Below, one piece after another: positions 11,637 through 20,745 of a stretch of 64,000 bases of DNA. Location: positions 806,001-870,000 of the forward strand of contig CAVOQD010000024.1 in assembly GCA_963698255.1 (NCBI GenBank), read 5' to 3'. The position numbers and the translations under genes are program-made. Source of the stretch: JAWKOK01 sp963698255 (GTDB lineage Bacteria; Chloroflexota; Anaerolineae; Caldilineales; Caldilineaceae). The notes below the pieces were generated by a model. That model did not search any database. It was not told where the DNA came from and was given only the letters and a program-made list of their open reading frames with translations. Numbering within the stretch: the first letter of the stretch is position 1; every line of letters starts with the position of its first letter.

Positions 11637-12527
11637 ATGACAGAGCAACAAGAATCTCCCAGCACGACGAGTCAGATCGGCGGTATTCGTGCACACACGA
11701 ATTTTCAGGCCATCGACGCCACATTTTTCAACCTGACCGACACTGAAGGGCGGGCCACAGCCGGTCTGATGGTGCTGCTCGATCGCATGCATCGGCCCGT
11801 ACGCGCAGAACTGCACTTCTACGAAGAGATCGATGGGTTCATGCGCGACAATACGGTTCGCCAGGCCCAGTTGCTGCTGCAAGATCGCTACTACAGCCGT
11901 GAACCGGTCGTGCTGCGCATCATGTACGTCTTCCAGGATCGCAACACCTACGACGTGACCCTGCCGCAGCCGGGAGCAACGACCCTTGGGCCGCAGGAAA
12001 AAAAGAAGGCCCCATGGACGCGTATCGCAGCGATTGTCGCCGCCATCGCCCTGTTGACGGTGTTGGCGTGGGGAATCAGCCGCATGATAGGCGGCGATTC
12101 AGATACACAGATCGCGGCGCAACCGACGCCAGCGGTTGAAGACGAATCGGCCAATGCGGTTGATGCAGAGGGCGCCGCGGTCGTCGGCGCGGATACCGAG
12201 AACGCGCAGATCGCGGCAGAAGCGACGCCGATCCTGTCTGAAAACCTGCCGGAAAGCCTGAACGCGCGCAACGACCTGTCGGTCGGCATGCGTGCGGCTA
12301 TCCTGCCCGGACTCCAGTCCTACATTCGCTCGGAGCCTGACGCTGCCATCGGTGAAAACATCGGCACATTCCAAGACGGCGATGCCGGCCTGATCGTAGA
12401 TGGTCCGATTCTGAGGCAGGGCACGTCGGACACAATCGTCTGGTGGTACATCGTTAGCGACAACGGCGATGAGGGCTGGGTGCCCGCCAACACCAGTCAA
12501 TTCACGTTGCTGGTGCCGGAAGAATAG
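11637..12527 (+). CDS. single-span membrane protein with C-terminal SH3 domain
   Basis: The 296-residue product has a cytoplasmic N-terminal domain of about 120 residues (FQAIDATFFNLTD, MHRPVRAELHFYEEIDGF). One membrane helix follows at about residues 128-150, then an Ala/Glu/Asp-rich linker. The C-terminal SH3b-like domain contains SYIRSEPDAAIGENIGTF and WWYIVSDNGDEGWVP. It lies 14 bases behind the lipoprotein gene and could work with it at the envelope. The N-terminal domain was not recognised. Confidence 0.65.
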   Translation: MTEQQESPSTTSQIGGIRAHTNFQAIDATFFNLTDTEGRATAGLMVLLDRMHRPVRAELHFYEEIDGFMRDNTVRQAQLLLQDRYYSREPVVLRIMYVFQDRNTYDVTLPQPGATTLGPQEKKKAPWTRIAAIVAAIALLTVLAWGISRMIGGDSDTQIAAQPTPAVEDESANAVDAEGAAVVGADTENAQIAAEATPILSENLPESLNARNDLSVGMRAAILPGLQSYIRSEPDAAIGENIGTFQDGDAGLIVDGPILRQGTSDTIVWWYIVSDNGDEGWVPANTSQFTLLVPEE

Positions 12528-12554
12528 ACGGATCGGGCACACATGCCAACGCCT

Positions 12555-12578
12555 AGGGACAGGTCTGAGATCTGTCCT
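12555..12578. terminator. short hairpin between convergent genes
   Basis: AGGGACAG and its complement CTGTCCTT are separated by a 9-base loop, right between two converging stop codons. No long T-run follows, so it may act weakly on either strand. Confidence 0.35.
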
Positions 12579-13750
12579 TACGCACCGACCTGCACATCAC
12601 CATCCTCAAGCAGCGACATCATCCGCGTGTTCAGCGCAAGTTCCACACGTCTCCCCTCTGACAGAATCTCTGTCGCCAACGTACCGCCCGCGTCCAAAAG
12701 GGCATAGGTTGACAACTCAAAGACAAGCGTTGTATTGGCGGCCCCGGAATCGCCATGCGTCAGTTCAGCGGACGTTGCGGCCTCTTCGCAAAATACCACA
12801 ATTTCAAAGTGATCACCTCGAAATGAGGCACGCTGGATTGTTGCAGTGATGGTTGTCCCCGAATGCAACGACCCCGCTTGCCCGTTCGGCGTGATCAGGC
12901 TCGCCGCCTGCGGATGGATGAGCAGCAGGGCTTGCCCCGGCGACGCATCCCCTTGAAAGCCGTCGATCAGCTCAAATCGACCGATGGGCGTGTCCACGGT
13001 CAACGGCTCGTCCGGGCTTGGCCGGGCCGGCAGCAGATTGCTGAAGCCGAGGAATCGGGCGGCAAAGGACGTGGCGGGACGCATGTAGACCGTCTGCGGT
13101 GCGCCGATCTGCACGATCGATCCGCTGTCCATCAGCACGATTCGGTCGGCCACGGCGTAGGCCTCGGCCTGGTCGTGGGTCACATAGATGGCCATCAGAC
13201 CCAATCGTTTGAGGATCACGCGCAGTTCGATCATCAACGATTCACGCAGCGCCCGATCGAGGTTGCCCAGCGGTTCATCGAGCATCAGCAATTGGGGACC
13301 GGGGGCCAGACTGCGGGCCAACGCGACGCGCTGACGCTCGCCGCCGCTCAACTCAAAGATGGTTCGGTCGGCGTAGTGCTGGGGCAGATCGATCAGGTCC
13401 AACATCTCAATCAGGCGCGCGTCGATATCAGGTTGGGACCATTTGGCCATGCGCAGGCCGAAGACGATGTTCTCGGCCACCGTACGATGTGGAAAGAGCG
13501 CAAACTCCTGGAACATCAGGCCGAAATCTCGCTCATGGACCGGAATGGTTGTTAGATTGCGCCCGTCAAAGCGGATCTCGCCGCTGTCCGCCGTCTCCAG
13601 ACCGGCCACAATGCGCAACAGCGTAGTCTTGCCGCAGCCGCTGGGGCCGAGCAGGCAGACGATTTCGCCCTGGTTGATCGACAACGAGATGTCGCGCAAA
13701 ATCGGCGGATCTTCGCCAAATTGTTTGCCGACGTGGCAGATTTCGAGCAT
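12578..13750 (-). CDS. thiQ: ABC transporter ATP-binding protein, thiamine/iron/polyamine importer type
   Basis: This is an ATPase subunit of about 390 residues with Walker A GPSGCGKTT, Q-loop MFQEFALFPH, signature LSGGERQR, Walker B LLMLDEP and switch His in VTHDQAEA. A C-terminal TOBE-like region follows, so it is longer than the short ThiQ of enterobacteria and more like PotA/FbpC. The ATG at 13750 is preceded by GAGGAG at ideal distance. It is the last gene of a minus-strand set with the permease and the binding protein, which is headed by a TPP riboswitch. That context supports thiamine or a thiamine precursor as substrate; the sequence alone would allow iron or polyamines. Confidence 0.8.
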   Translation of the reverse strand: MLEICHVGKQFGEDPPILRDISLSINQGEIVCLLGPSGCGKTTLLRIVAGLETADSGEIRFDGRNLTTIPVHERDFGLMFQEFALFPHRTVAENIVFGLRMAKWSQPDIDARLIEMLDLIDLPQHYADRTIFELSGGERQRVALARSLAPGPQLLMLDEPLGNLDRALRESLMIELRVILKRLGLMAIYVTHDQAEAYAVADRIVLMDSGSIVQIGAPQTVYMRPATSFAARFLGFSNLLPARPSPDEPLTVDTPIGRFELIDGFQGDASPGQALLLIHPQAASLITPNGQAGSLHSGTTITATIQRASFRGDHFEIVVFCEEAATSAELTHGDSGAANTTLVFELSTYALLDAGGTLATEILSEGRRVELALNTRMMSLLEDGDVQVGA

Positions 13751-13790
13751 GCAGACTCCTCGATAGTTCATCCGTTGTAACTGTACAGCC

Positions 13791-13918
13791 GTGCGGATAG
13801 ACCGCGGATTAGGCGGATTAGGCGAACAGTCCCGGATTGATTCGGATTTTATCCGCGGAAATCAGCCCAATCCGCCTAATCCGCGGTCTATTCGCTCCGC
13901 AATCCGGATCGTCGCCAT
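13791..13918. repeat. dispersed palindrome, CGCGGATTAGGCGGATTAG family (copy 1)
   Basis: The left arm GACCGCGGATTAGGCGGATTA and right arm TAATCCGCGGTC are complementary around an AT-rich centre. Related copies lie at 37453-37555 and 57430-57534. This copy lies inside the thiamine transporter operon, between thiP and thiQ. Confidence 0.8.
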
Positions 13919-13922
13919 CCAC

Positions 13923-15604
13923 TCAAAACTCGCCCACATCGCCGATCCGAAAGCGCTCGATCAGAATGATGGCCGCAGCGGAGACGATCATCAAGATCGT
14001 GCTCATGGCCAACGCCTGGCCGTAGTTGACCAGGCCCGGCTGGCCCATGGCCCGATAGATGACAACCGGCATGGTCGGCACATCGGGTCGGCTGACCAGC
14101 AACGTGGCGCCAAATTCGCCCAGACTGATGGTGAAGGCGAAGATGGCGGCCACCAGCACGGCGCGGAAGAGCATGGGCACATCGATCTCCCACCAGGTTC
14201 GCACCGGCGCCGCGCCCATGACCAAGGCCGACTCGCGCAGACGCGGGTCCAGGCTGCGCAAGGCGGGCAGGAAGGTGCGAATCACGAAGGGCATGGCGAT
14301 CAGTGTGTGGGCGATGGGCACCAACAGGATCGACGTGCGCAGGCTGCCCATGGAGATGATGTAGCCGAAGCCCAGCGTCACAGCCGACGCGCCCAGCGGC
14401 AGCAGGAAGATCGGATCCAAGATGGCGGTCATACGTCGATTTGGCTCAGTCAAGAGGTAGGAACTGATGATGCCCAACGTCAGGCTGAGCAACATGGTCA
14501 TGGTCGCAAAGACCAGCGAATTGCGCACGGCGATGATGGGGGCCACAAAAAAGGCGCTCTGTCGCCGGTTGACGGTCAATTCCTGATAGTAGCGCAATGT
14601 GAAGCCTGCGTCGCCCAGTGTGAAGCTGCGCCAGGCCAGCGCCAGTAGCGGTGCCATCAACAGACCGAGGACCACCGCCAGGCTGAAGAAGAGCAGCATG
14701 CGCTCGCCCAGAGAGTGAGGGCGACGCGCACTTCCCTGACGAGGTCGCATGTCCAGCGGGAGACCGGCGCGGGCTTGCATTCGCGTGTAGAAGGCCATGA
14801 CCACAAAGGTGATGGTCATCTGCACCAAGCTGAGAAAGGCGGCCAGCGGCAGGTTGAAGTAGCTGACCGACTGCCGGTAGACCTCGACCTCCAATGTGGA
14901 GAAGCGCAGCCCGCCGAGGATCAAGACAACGCCAAAGCTGGTGAAGCAGAAGAGGAAGACCAGCAGCCCGGCGGCGATGATGCTGGGCATCAACAACGGC
15001 AGGGTGACTTCACGCCAGAGGCGTCGCGGTCCGGCCCCCAGCACCTTGGCGGCCTCGGACAGAGCTCGGGTTCAGGTTGGACCAGAAGCCGCCCACCGTG
15101 CGCACAACCACGGCCACATTGAAAAAGGCGTGGGCGATGATGATGATCCAGACGGTCTGCATAATCTGGATCGGCGGCCCGTCCAGATTGAAGAGCGTCT
15201 GCAAGGTACGATTGAGGACCCCGCTGTTGCCAAACAATGTCGTGAAGGCAGCCGCGACGACAACGGTCGGCATCACGAAGGGAATCGTCGTCAAGGCGTG
15301 GAGCACTGTCTTGCCGCGGAAACTCGTAGTGCGAAAAGGCATAGGCCAGCGGCAGGCCCAACACCAATGTCAGCAACATAGAGGCCAGCGCCTGCCATGT
15401 GGTGAACCAGAGCAGCCGCCAGAAATAGGGATCGCGCACCATCTCGCCGATGCCGCTGAGGTCCAATTCTCCATCCACGAAGAAGCTGGTCGACAGGATG
15501 TTGACCAGCGGATAGAAGAAGAAAACGGCAAGAAAGAGCAGCGGAAGGGCGTAGAGTAGGTAGATGAACGCTCGCCCGAAGGTTAAGTTTCTACTGAGTG
15601 CCAT
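13923..15604 (-). CDS. thiP: thiamine-type ABC transporter permease (two fused permease halves), frameshifted twice
   Basis: Once the frame is restored this is a permease of about 560 residues with two six-helix halves, the layout of ThiP and FbpB. Each half carries an EAA-type loop: LSEAAKVLGAGPRRLWREV in the first and RLRESALVMGAAPVRTWWEI in the second. The frame breaks near 15320 (after SHYEFPR, rejoining GKTVLHALTTIPFVMP) and near 15070 (after WSNLNP, rejoining LSEAAKVLG). Both breaks are single-base and leave conserved sequence on each side, so assembly errors are likely. It lies between thiB and thiQ on the same strand. The start at 15604 has only a weak ribosome binding site. Confidence 0.8.
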
Positions 15605-15639
15605 AGTGCAACATGTCCCTGAGACGATTCCATAAAAAC

Positions 15640-15908
15640 GATCCACGAAGTCCACGAAGGAACACGAAATCAACTGGAGATGTTGGCGGCAAAGCGCCTG
15701 CTACGCAAACGGAATGAGTTGGGCGACAATCCGTAGGGGCATGAGTGCGGGCGGGAATGGGGATCCGGTTTTCCCGAATCGTCCATCCGCCCGTTCTCGT
15801 GCCCGTTGCGCCAACGGTTGAGTCGTTGACGACGGGCACGTGATGGGGCGGGCGAACGCACCATTGTAATTTGATCTATCTTCCCACCCCATCACATGCC
15901 CCTACGCA
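15640..15908. repeat. cluster of repeats between thiB and thiP
   Basis: CCACGAAG-type words lie at about 15640-15672. A double palindrome follows at 15731-15908: CCGTAGGGGCATGAGTGCGG opposes CACATGCCCCTACG, with inner GGGCGGG / CCCGCCC-like arms and a GACGGGCACGTGATGGGG segment. A relative of the second element lies at 58811-58893. No gene is visible in this 326-base gap. Confidence 0.7.
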
Positions 15909-15930
15909 GATCATTTTTCCGAAATCAACC

Positions 15931-17028
15931 CTAGCGCAGCATCGTATTCGTCCACGCCTCGATCCAACTCTCCCGATTGGCCTCGATAGCGGCCGGATCG
16001 ACGGTGGTCGGATCGGACGGCGTCTCTGCAAACTGGACGAACAGCTCGGGCAACTCCGCAGTTGCGGAGACCGGATAGACAAACATCTGCAAGGGCAGAT
16101 CTTCCTGGAACGGATCGCTGAGCATAAAATCGACAAACTGTTCGGCCAAGGCCTGCTGCTTCGTCCCACCGATGATACCGACAAACTCGATCTGGCGGAA
16201 GGTTCCGTCGGGCGGGTTGATGTTCACGCTGGCCGGTTCGCTGCGACCGTCGCTGGCATAGAGCACGTCTGCCGGCGGACTGGTCGAGTAGCTGACGACC
16301 AACGGGCGATCACCCGCTCCGCCGGATCCGACGGAGAAGTGCTCGAAGTAGGCCTCGCTCCATCCGTCGGTGATCAGCACATCATTCTCCCGCAAGGCAG
16401 ACCAGAAATCGAGGTAGCCCTCCTCGCCAAAGTGGCCGATGGTCGCTAACAAGAAAGCCAGGCCGGGGGATGAGGAGGCCGGGTTTGGAACCACCAGCAG
16501 GCCGGTATATTCGGGCAATGTCAGATCTTCCAAGGTCTGAGGAAGCGGCAACCCCTGCTCTTCAAACCAGCCCTTGTCGGCATTGATGTTGACATAGCCC
16601 ACATCGACCGGCGTCAGACGATGCTCAGGATCTAGTTTGACATCGTCCGGCAGGCCGGCCAGCAGCGGCGACTCGTAGGGCACGAAGACATCGTTCGCCA
16701 ATGCACGGCTGAGGAAGGTATTGTCCACGCCGAAGAAGAGATCGGCCAGCGGCGCGTCCTTGCTGAGGATGATCTTGTTGAGCGCTTCGCCGGCATCGCC
16801 CAGGGCCAGGAACTGCACAACTGCGCCGCTCTCCTCTTCAAAGGCAGCAATCACGTCTTCGCTCACGCTGAAAGAATCATGTGCGGCGAGCACCAACGTG
16901 GGCGCATTCTCAGCCGCGCCTTCTCCAGCGTCTTGCCCGTCGCCAGTCTCGGCCAACGGCGCGGGCTGACAGGCAACAGCAACCATCATCACAAGTGTGA
17001 ATAGAACAAACAACATCGGTCGACGCAT
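15931..17028 (-). CDS. thiB: thiamine-type ABC transporter substrate-binding lipoprotein
   Basis: The 365-residue product starts with MRRPMLFVLFTLVMM and a lipobox-like VAC, giving a lipid-anchored binding protein. The mature part matches the iron/thiamine solute-binding family: LVLAAHDSFSVSEDVIAAFE near the start, DVGYVNINADKGWFEEQGL and LPEYTGLLVVPNPASSSPGLAFL in the middle, and a QALAEQFVDFMLSDPFQ end. These are close to the ThiB/TbpA pattern. The ATG at 17028 has AGGAGG just upstream. The gene is intact and lies directly behind a TPP riboswitch and terminator, which strongly supports thiamine or a related molecule as ligand. Confidence 0.88.
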   Translation of the reverse strand: MRRPMLFVLFTLVMMVAVACQPAPLAETGDGQDAGEGAAENAPTLVLAAHDSFSVSEDVIAAFEEESGAVVQFLALGDAGEALNKIILSKDAPLADLFFGVDNTFLSRALANDVFVPYESPLLAGLPDDVKLDPEHRLTPVDVGYVNINADKGWFEEQGLPLPQTLEDLTLPEYTGLLVVPNPASSSPGLAFLLATIGHFGEEGYLDFWSALRENDVLITDGWSEAYFEHFSVGSGGAGDRPLVVSYSTSPPADVLYASDGRSEPASVNINPPDGTFRQIEFVGIIGGTKQQALAEQFVDFMLSDPFQEDLPLQMFVYPVSATAELPELFVQFAETPSDPTTVDPAAIEANRESWIEAWTNTMLR

Positions 17029-17064
17029 GCGACCCCTCCTTCTGAACTCAAAATGGAAACCCAA

Positions 17065-17095
17065 CAAAAAAGCCTCACCCGTGTCGGGTAAGGCT
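17065..17095 (-). terminator. intrinsic terminator, expression platform of the TPP riboswitch
   Basis: Read on the minus strand, GCCTTACCC pairs with GGGTGAGGC around GACAC and is followed by a run of T. It sits between the riboswitch and the thiB ribosome binding site, so TPP binding would be expected to favour termination. Confidence 0.8.
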
Positions 17096-17112
17096 TGGCG
17101 TTTCAGATAGAA

Positions 17113-17203
17113 ATTCATCCCTACGCTGGCATTACCCAGATCAGGTTCACGGGTCGGTGACAGATCGGTCACCCTCTCAGCCCGGTGCTTCCGAGCTCCC
17201 CCC
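17113..17203 (-). promoter_or_regulatory. TPP riboswitch (THI element)
   Basis: On the minus strand the conserved TPP aptamer parts appear in order: a GGGGGAGCTCGG start, GGGCTGAGAGGGTGACC, GACCCGTGAACCTGATCTGG, then GTAATGCCAGCG and TAGGGA. This element binds thiamine pyrophosphate and here controls the downstream transporter operon through the adjacent terminator. Confidence 0.93.
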
Positions 17204-17272
17204 TAATCGCCGGTTTTTCGATCGACCGGCTGAGAACGACATTGTTCTCTGTCTTCAGTTATCAACATGGGC

Positions 17273-17299
17273 AGTATAGCACAGAATCCGGCCAGGCAA
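17273..17299 (-). promoter_or_regulatory. putative promoter of the thiamine transporter operon
   Basis: On the minus strand, TTGCCT (17294-17299) precedes TATACT (17273-17278) with a 15-base spacer. The -10 context GTGCTATACT is the same as at 35595-35600. The spacer is short, so the -35 call is weak; the -10 is more convincing. Confidence 0.4.
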
Positions 17300-17393
17300 A
17301 CAATCCACGCCACCTATTCAGCCGGGGACCGATGGACCGGGCAATGGCGAATGGAGGGCATTGCTTGGCCGCCCAACGCATGATAGGATCAGT

Positions 17394-17495
17394 TTGCAGC
17401 ACGACATTTATGCCGCCTTGTAGCACGACATTTATGTCGTAGCAGTTTGACTTGACTGGTACAAAAGGCTACGACATAACTGTCGTGCTACAAAC
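17394..17495. repeat. palindrome, GTAGCACGACATTTATGTCGTAG family (copy 1)
   Basis: It has two left-arm units (GCAGCACGACATTTATG and GTAGCACGACATTTATGTCG). The right arm CTACGACATAACTGTCGTGC is their complement. A second copy lies at 18580-18656, so the pair brackets the patatin gene. Confidence 0.85.
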
Positions 17496-17540
17496 TGGCT
17501 ACGAACTGACATTGTCGCAACAGTTTCAGGTGATCTTCGC

Positions 17541-18572
17541 ATGAAGGCGTTTGTGTTGAGCGGCGGCGGAAATTTGGGGGCGACGCAGGTCGGGGCATTG
17601 GCTTCGCTGATCGACCGCGGCATCAAACCCGATATGATTGTCGGCTGCTCGGTCGGCGCCCTCAATGCATCCTTTCTGGCCCGTGGCGTCTCGGTCAAAC
17701 AGATTGAGGAATTGGCAGCGGTCTGGCGATCGCTCACCCGTTCAGACATCTATCCCGGTACGCGGCTGGGCGCGCTTTGGCGCTTCATCACCGGCAAGGA
17801 TAGCCTGTATGACAACCGTCGCTTTTTCGAGTATCTACAGCGGGGCGGCGTGACGCCGGCGATCACGTTCAGCGACTATCTGCCGCTCAAGTTGTACATT
17901 ACGGCCACCCACATGCCGGCCGGCGAGTTGCACGTCTTTGGCGACAACCCCCACGATCGGCTGCTGGATGCGTTGATGGCCAGCACCGCGCTGCCGCCGA
18001 TGCACCCGCCGTGGATCGTGGACGGCGAGCGCTACACCGATGGCGGAACGATCACGCCCCTGCCGCTGCGTGTGGCGTTGGACCGAGGAGCGAAGGAGAT
18101 CTATGCGCTGCACATCGTGAGCACTGACGCGCCCTCCGGCCCTGAGGCCGTCAGCGGCATCACGGCCCTGGCCACGACCAGTATCAACACCATGCTCCGG
18201 CTGCAAGCAGAACACGATCTGCTGTTGGCCGAAGTGGCCCGGCGAGTCAAGCTGCACTACATCCCGTTGAGAATCGAGGAGACGCCTGATGCCCTGGATT
18301 TTGACAAGGCGGATCGGCTGATCGAGAGTGGAAGATCTGCGGCGGAGACATACTTTGCGTCCATTGGTCTGCCGAGCCGGACGCAGGCCCAAGCCAAACG
18401 ACGGAGGCTGCCATGGCGGCGACGTCGATCAGGTGACGAGACTGGGCCGTACGAGGAAACGCCAGAGAGCGGATTGACCGAAAGCACCCAGGCTGAGATA
18501 GAGACAACGGCTCCGGAAACGACCACGCCTGAGCCGGCAGAAGACAGCGTAGACATTAAAGCTGCCGAATAG
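17541..18572 (+). CDS. patatin-like phospholipase family protein
   Basis: The 343-residue product opens with the oxyanion-hole motif SGGGNLGATQVG and the nucleophile elbow GCSVG (Ser near residue 39). The dyad Asp is in VDGGTITPLP-type context (YTDGGTITPLPL). This makes it a lipid acyl hydrolase of the bacterial RssA/patatin group. There is no signal peptide, so it is probably cytoplasmic or at the inner membrane face. The last 70 residues are charged and Thr/Glu/Pro-rich, with a basic KRRRLPWRRRR patch that could bind membrane or nucleic acid. The gene stands alone between two copies of the same palindromic repeat. It is intact. Confidence 0.88.
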   Translation: MKAFVLSGGGNLGATQVGALASLIDRGIKPDMIVGCSVGALNASFLARGVSVKQIEELAAVWRSLTRSDIYPGTRLGALWRFITGKDSLYDNRRFFEYLQRGGVTPAITFSDYLPLKLYITATHMPAGELHVFGDNPHDRLLDALMASTALPPMHPPWIVDGERYTDGGTITPLPLRVALDRGAKEIYALHIVSTDAPSGPEAVSGITALATTSINTMLRLQAEHDLLLAEVARRVKLHYIPLRIEETPDALDFDKADRLIESGRSAAETYFASIGLPSRTQAQAKRRRLPWRRRRSGDETGPYEETPESGLTESTQAEIETTAPETTTPEPAEDSVDIKAAE

Positions 18573-18579
18573 CCGATTC

Positions 18580-18656
18580 TGTAGCACGACATTTATGTCG
18601 TAGCCCGCGGCACCTTGTCAAGCCAGACGGCAACGACATAAATGTCGTGCTACAAT
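18580..18656. repeat. palindrome, GTAGCACGACATTTATGTCGTAG family (copy 2)
   Basis: GTAGCACGACATTTATGTCG opposes CGACATAAATGTCGTGCTAC around a 35-base centre. It is the closest relative of the copy at 17394-17495, on the other side of the patatin gene. Confidence 0.85.
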
Positions 18657-18663
18657 ATTGGCG

Positions 18664-19257
18664 TCACGGCGTGACGTACAGATACCAATACGGCGAGCGC
18701 GGAAAGATCGGCGCCAAGGCCTCGTCCCAGATGAAGGGACAGCCGTGGGTGAACTGGCGGATGCGGTGATCGACACCCTTCAGCGACGCCCGCTCTTCGT
18801 CGTTCAACGCCGGCTCGATGCGCTTGAGGATCTCCTCGATGCGCTGGCGGTTGCGGATTTCGTAGGGATAGTTGGCCCGGCAACGTTGGGCCTCACCGAT
18901 GCACTCATCCAGGAACCAACGCAGGCTGTCCAGCCGTGCCTTCATCTCGCGATGCAGACGAGCCTCAAAACGCGTCTTGAGGCTGTAGATGATCTCATCG
19001 GCCCGAGTCTGCACCGAGTCCAGACGCGTTTGCAGATCGGGCGAGAGTTGGCCACGCTGGCCTTGCAGGCGATAGAGACGGGCCAGCAGATCGCCGCCGG
19101 TCATGTTGATGCGTTCGTCCCCCCGCGAGGTGCGCAGCAAGACCGTGCGATAGAGATCGTCGTTGATGATGTACTCTTCCAATTCATCGACCATGGCTTC
19201 AGAGACCTCAAGGTCATGAAGCGGGTCTTCGGCCACCACGCTGCTTGACTTCGCCAT
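18664..19257 (-). CDS. conserved-looking alpha-helical protein of unknown function
   Basis: The 197-residue product is rich in charged helices (ARLYRLQGQRGQLSPDLQTR, EARLHREMKARLDSLRW), with a coiled-coil character in the middle, and ends in a FPRSPYWYLYVTP tail. I know no family for it and see no catalytic motif or membrane segment. The ATG at 19257 is preceded by AAGGAGG at good spacing, so it is very likely a real gene. The upstream gap to 19417 carries CCACGAAG-type repeat words (about 19334-19372). Confidence 0.7.
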   Translation of the reverse strand: MAKSSSVVAEDPLHDLEVSEAMVDELEEYIINDDLYRTVLLRTSRGDERINMTGGDLLARLYRLQGQRGQLSPDLQTRLDSVQTRADEIIYSLKTRFEARLHREMKARLDSLRWFLDECIGEAQRCRANYPYEIRNRQRIEEILKRIEPALNDEERASLKGVDHRIRQFTHGCPFIWDEALAPIFPRSPYWYLYVTP

Positions 19258-19333
19258 CAGATTCCTCCTTGCAATCAGTGCTTTCTCTCGAACAAATGCG
19301 GGCAAGTGACAGTTTCGGCAAGTGCAAAAAAAC

Positions 19334-19372
19334 GATCATCCACGAAGGGCCACGAAAAAGCACGAAGGCTGT
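19334..19372. repeat. CCACGAAG-type dispersed words
   Basis: ATCCACGAAGGGCCACGAAA and AAGCACGAAGG repeat the words seen near 15640 and within the CACGAAT palindrome family. Only one arm is visible. Confidence 0.5.
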
Positions 19373-19416
19373 TTGCTTTGTGTCCCTTCCTGGATCAACA
19401 TTCTCTCGAAATCGCC

Positions 19417-20410
19417 TTAACTACCCAGCACCGCCTCAATCTTCCCAAGCTCTTCCGCACTAAAATCCAGATTGTCCAACGCTGCCACATTGTCCTCCAC
19501 CTGGCTGACACGGCTGGCCCCGACCAGGGCCGACGTCATGCCGGGGTGGCGCAGCACCCAGGCGATGGCCATCTGGGCCAGCGTCTGGCCGCGCTCGGCC
19601 GCGATCTCGTTCAAGGCGCGAATCGTCGCCAGCCGCTCTTCGGACAACTGGTCGGCCTTGAGGAAGCCATGGGGCTTGGCGGCACGGGAGTCTTCAGGAA
19701 TCCCCTTGAGGTACTTGTTGGACAACATGCCCTGGGCCAGCGGCGAGAAGCAGATACAGCCGATGCCTTCGTCGGCCAGGGTCTCCATCAGGCCATCCTC
19801 CACCCAACGGTTGAACATGCTGTAGACCGGCTGGTGGATCAGACAGGGCGTGCCCAATTGACGCAGGATGTCGGCGGCCTCCTTGGTCTTTTCCGGACTG
19901 TACTGTGAGATGCCCGCATAGAGCGCACGCCCTGAACGCACAGCGGTGTCGAGCGCCATCATCGTCTCTTCCAACGGCGTCTCAGGATCAAAGCGGTGGC
20001 TGTAGTAGATGTCCACGTAGGGCAGGCCCATGCGCTTCAGGCTGCGATCCAGGCTGGCCAGCAGATTCTTGCGCGAACCCCACTCTCCATAGGGACCGGG
20101 CCACATCCGATGACCGGCCTTGGTGGAGATGATCAGTTCATCGCGATAGCGTTTGAGATCCTTGGCGAAGATGCGGCCGAAGTTCTCCTCGGCGGAACCG
20201 GGAGGCGGTCCGTAGTTGTTGGCCAGATCGAAGTGGGTGATGCCCAGGTCAAAGGCGCGATGGACCATGGCGCGCGCACTCCTCCAACGTATCCACGCCG
20301 CCGAAATTGTGCCAAAGACCCAACGAGACGGCAGGAAGCTTGAGGCCGCTGCGCCCGCTTCGTCGGTAGATCATCGAATCGTAGCGGCTCTCACTCGCCC
20401 GATATGACAT
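19417..20410 (-). CDS. gpr: aldo/keto reductase, YghZ/Gpr-like, frameshifted near the N-terminus
   Basis: This is an NADPH-dependent aldo/keto reductase of about 330 residues, close to the YghZ (L-glyceraldehyde 3-phosphate reductase) type. It has LPAVSLGLWHNFGG, then FDLANNYGPPPGSAEENFGR, ISTKAG, YVDIYYSHR and GASRVSQVEDNV. The catalytic tetrad (Asp and Tyr in FDLANNY, Lys in STKAG, His in YSHR) is complete. The frame breaks near 20275 between LEECAR and MVHRAFDLGI. The start at 20410 has GGAGG at ideal distance; downstream of the break the frame runs unbroken to 19417. Detoxification of aldehydes is the likely role, from family knowledge. Confidence 0.88.
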
Positions 20411-20562
20411 GGGTTCCTCCAAGTTTGGTGATGGATTACGTAGTTGAACGGTCTTGACCATTTTACCATCTCTGCCCCGTTTCGCCAGTCGCCGGCAGGG
20501 GGCTTACCATTACAGATCTTTGGGATCGCAGGGGGATGACATCGGAAAAGGCGAGATCATGT

Positions 20563-20634
20563 CCGGGATCGCCGAGCACCAGCTCGGCAAGGCTGTGCTA
20601 GCCGAGCTGGTGCTCGACGGTCCCGAGAGTCGAT
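20563..20634. repeat. intergenic palindrome
   Basis: GGGATCGCCGAGCACCAGCT and AGCTGGTGCTCGACGGTCCC form complementary arms around GCAAGGCTGTGC. It lies between the divergent aldo/keto reductase and STAND genes, in a gap that otherwise shows no gene. Confidence 0.75.
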
Positions 20635-20745
20635 GTGACGGAGGTTGGCGAAGGGCGAAATGACCACACACAATTGACCCTTGACCCCAGCCCGCCAATC
20701 CCCTACACTACAAGCAAAGCAAACCCTCAGCCAAGGTGAACCGCC

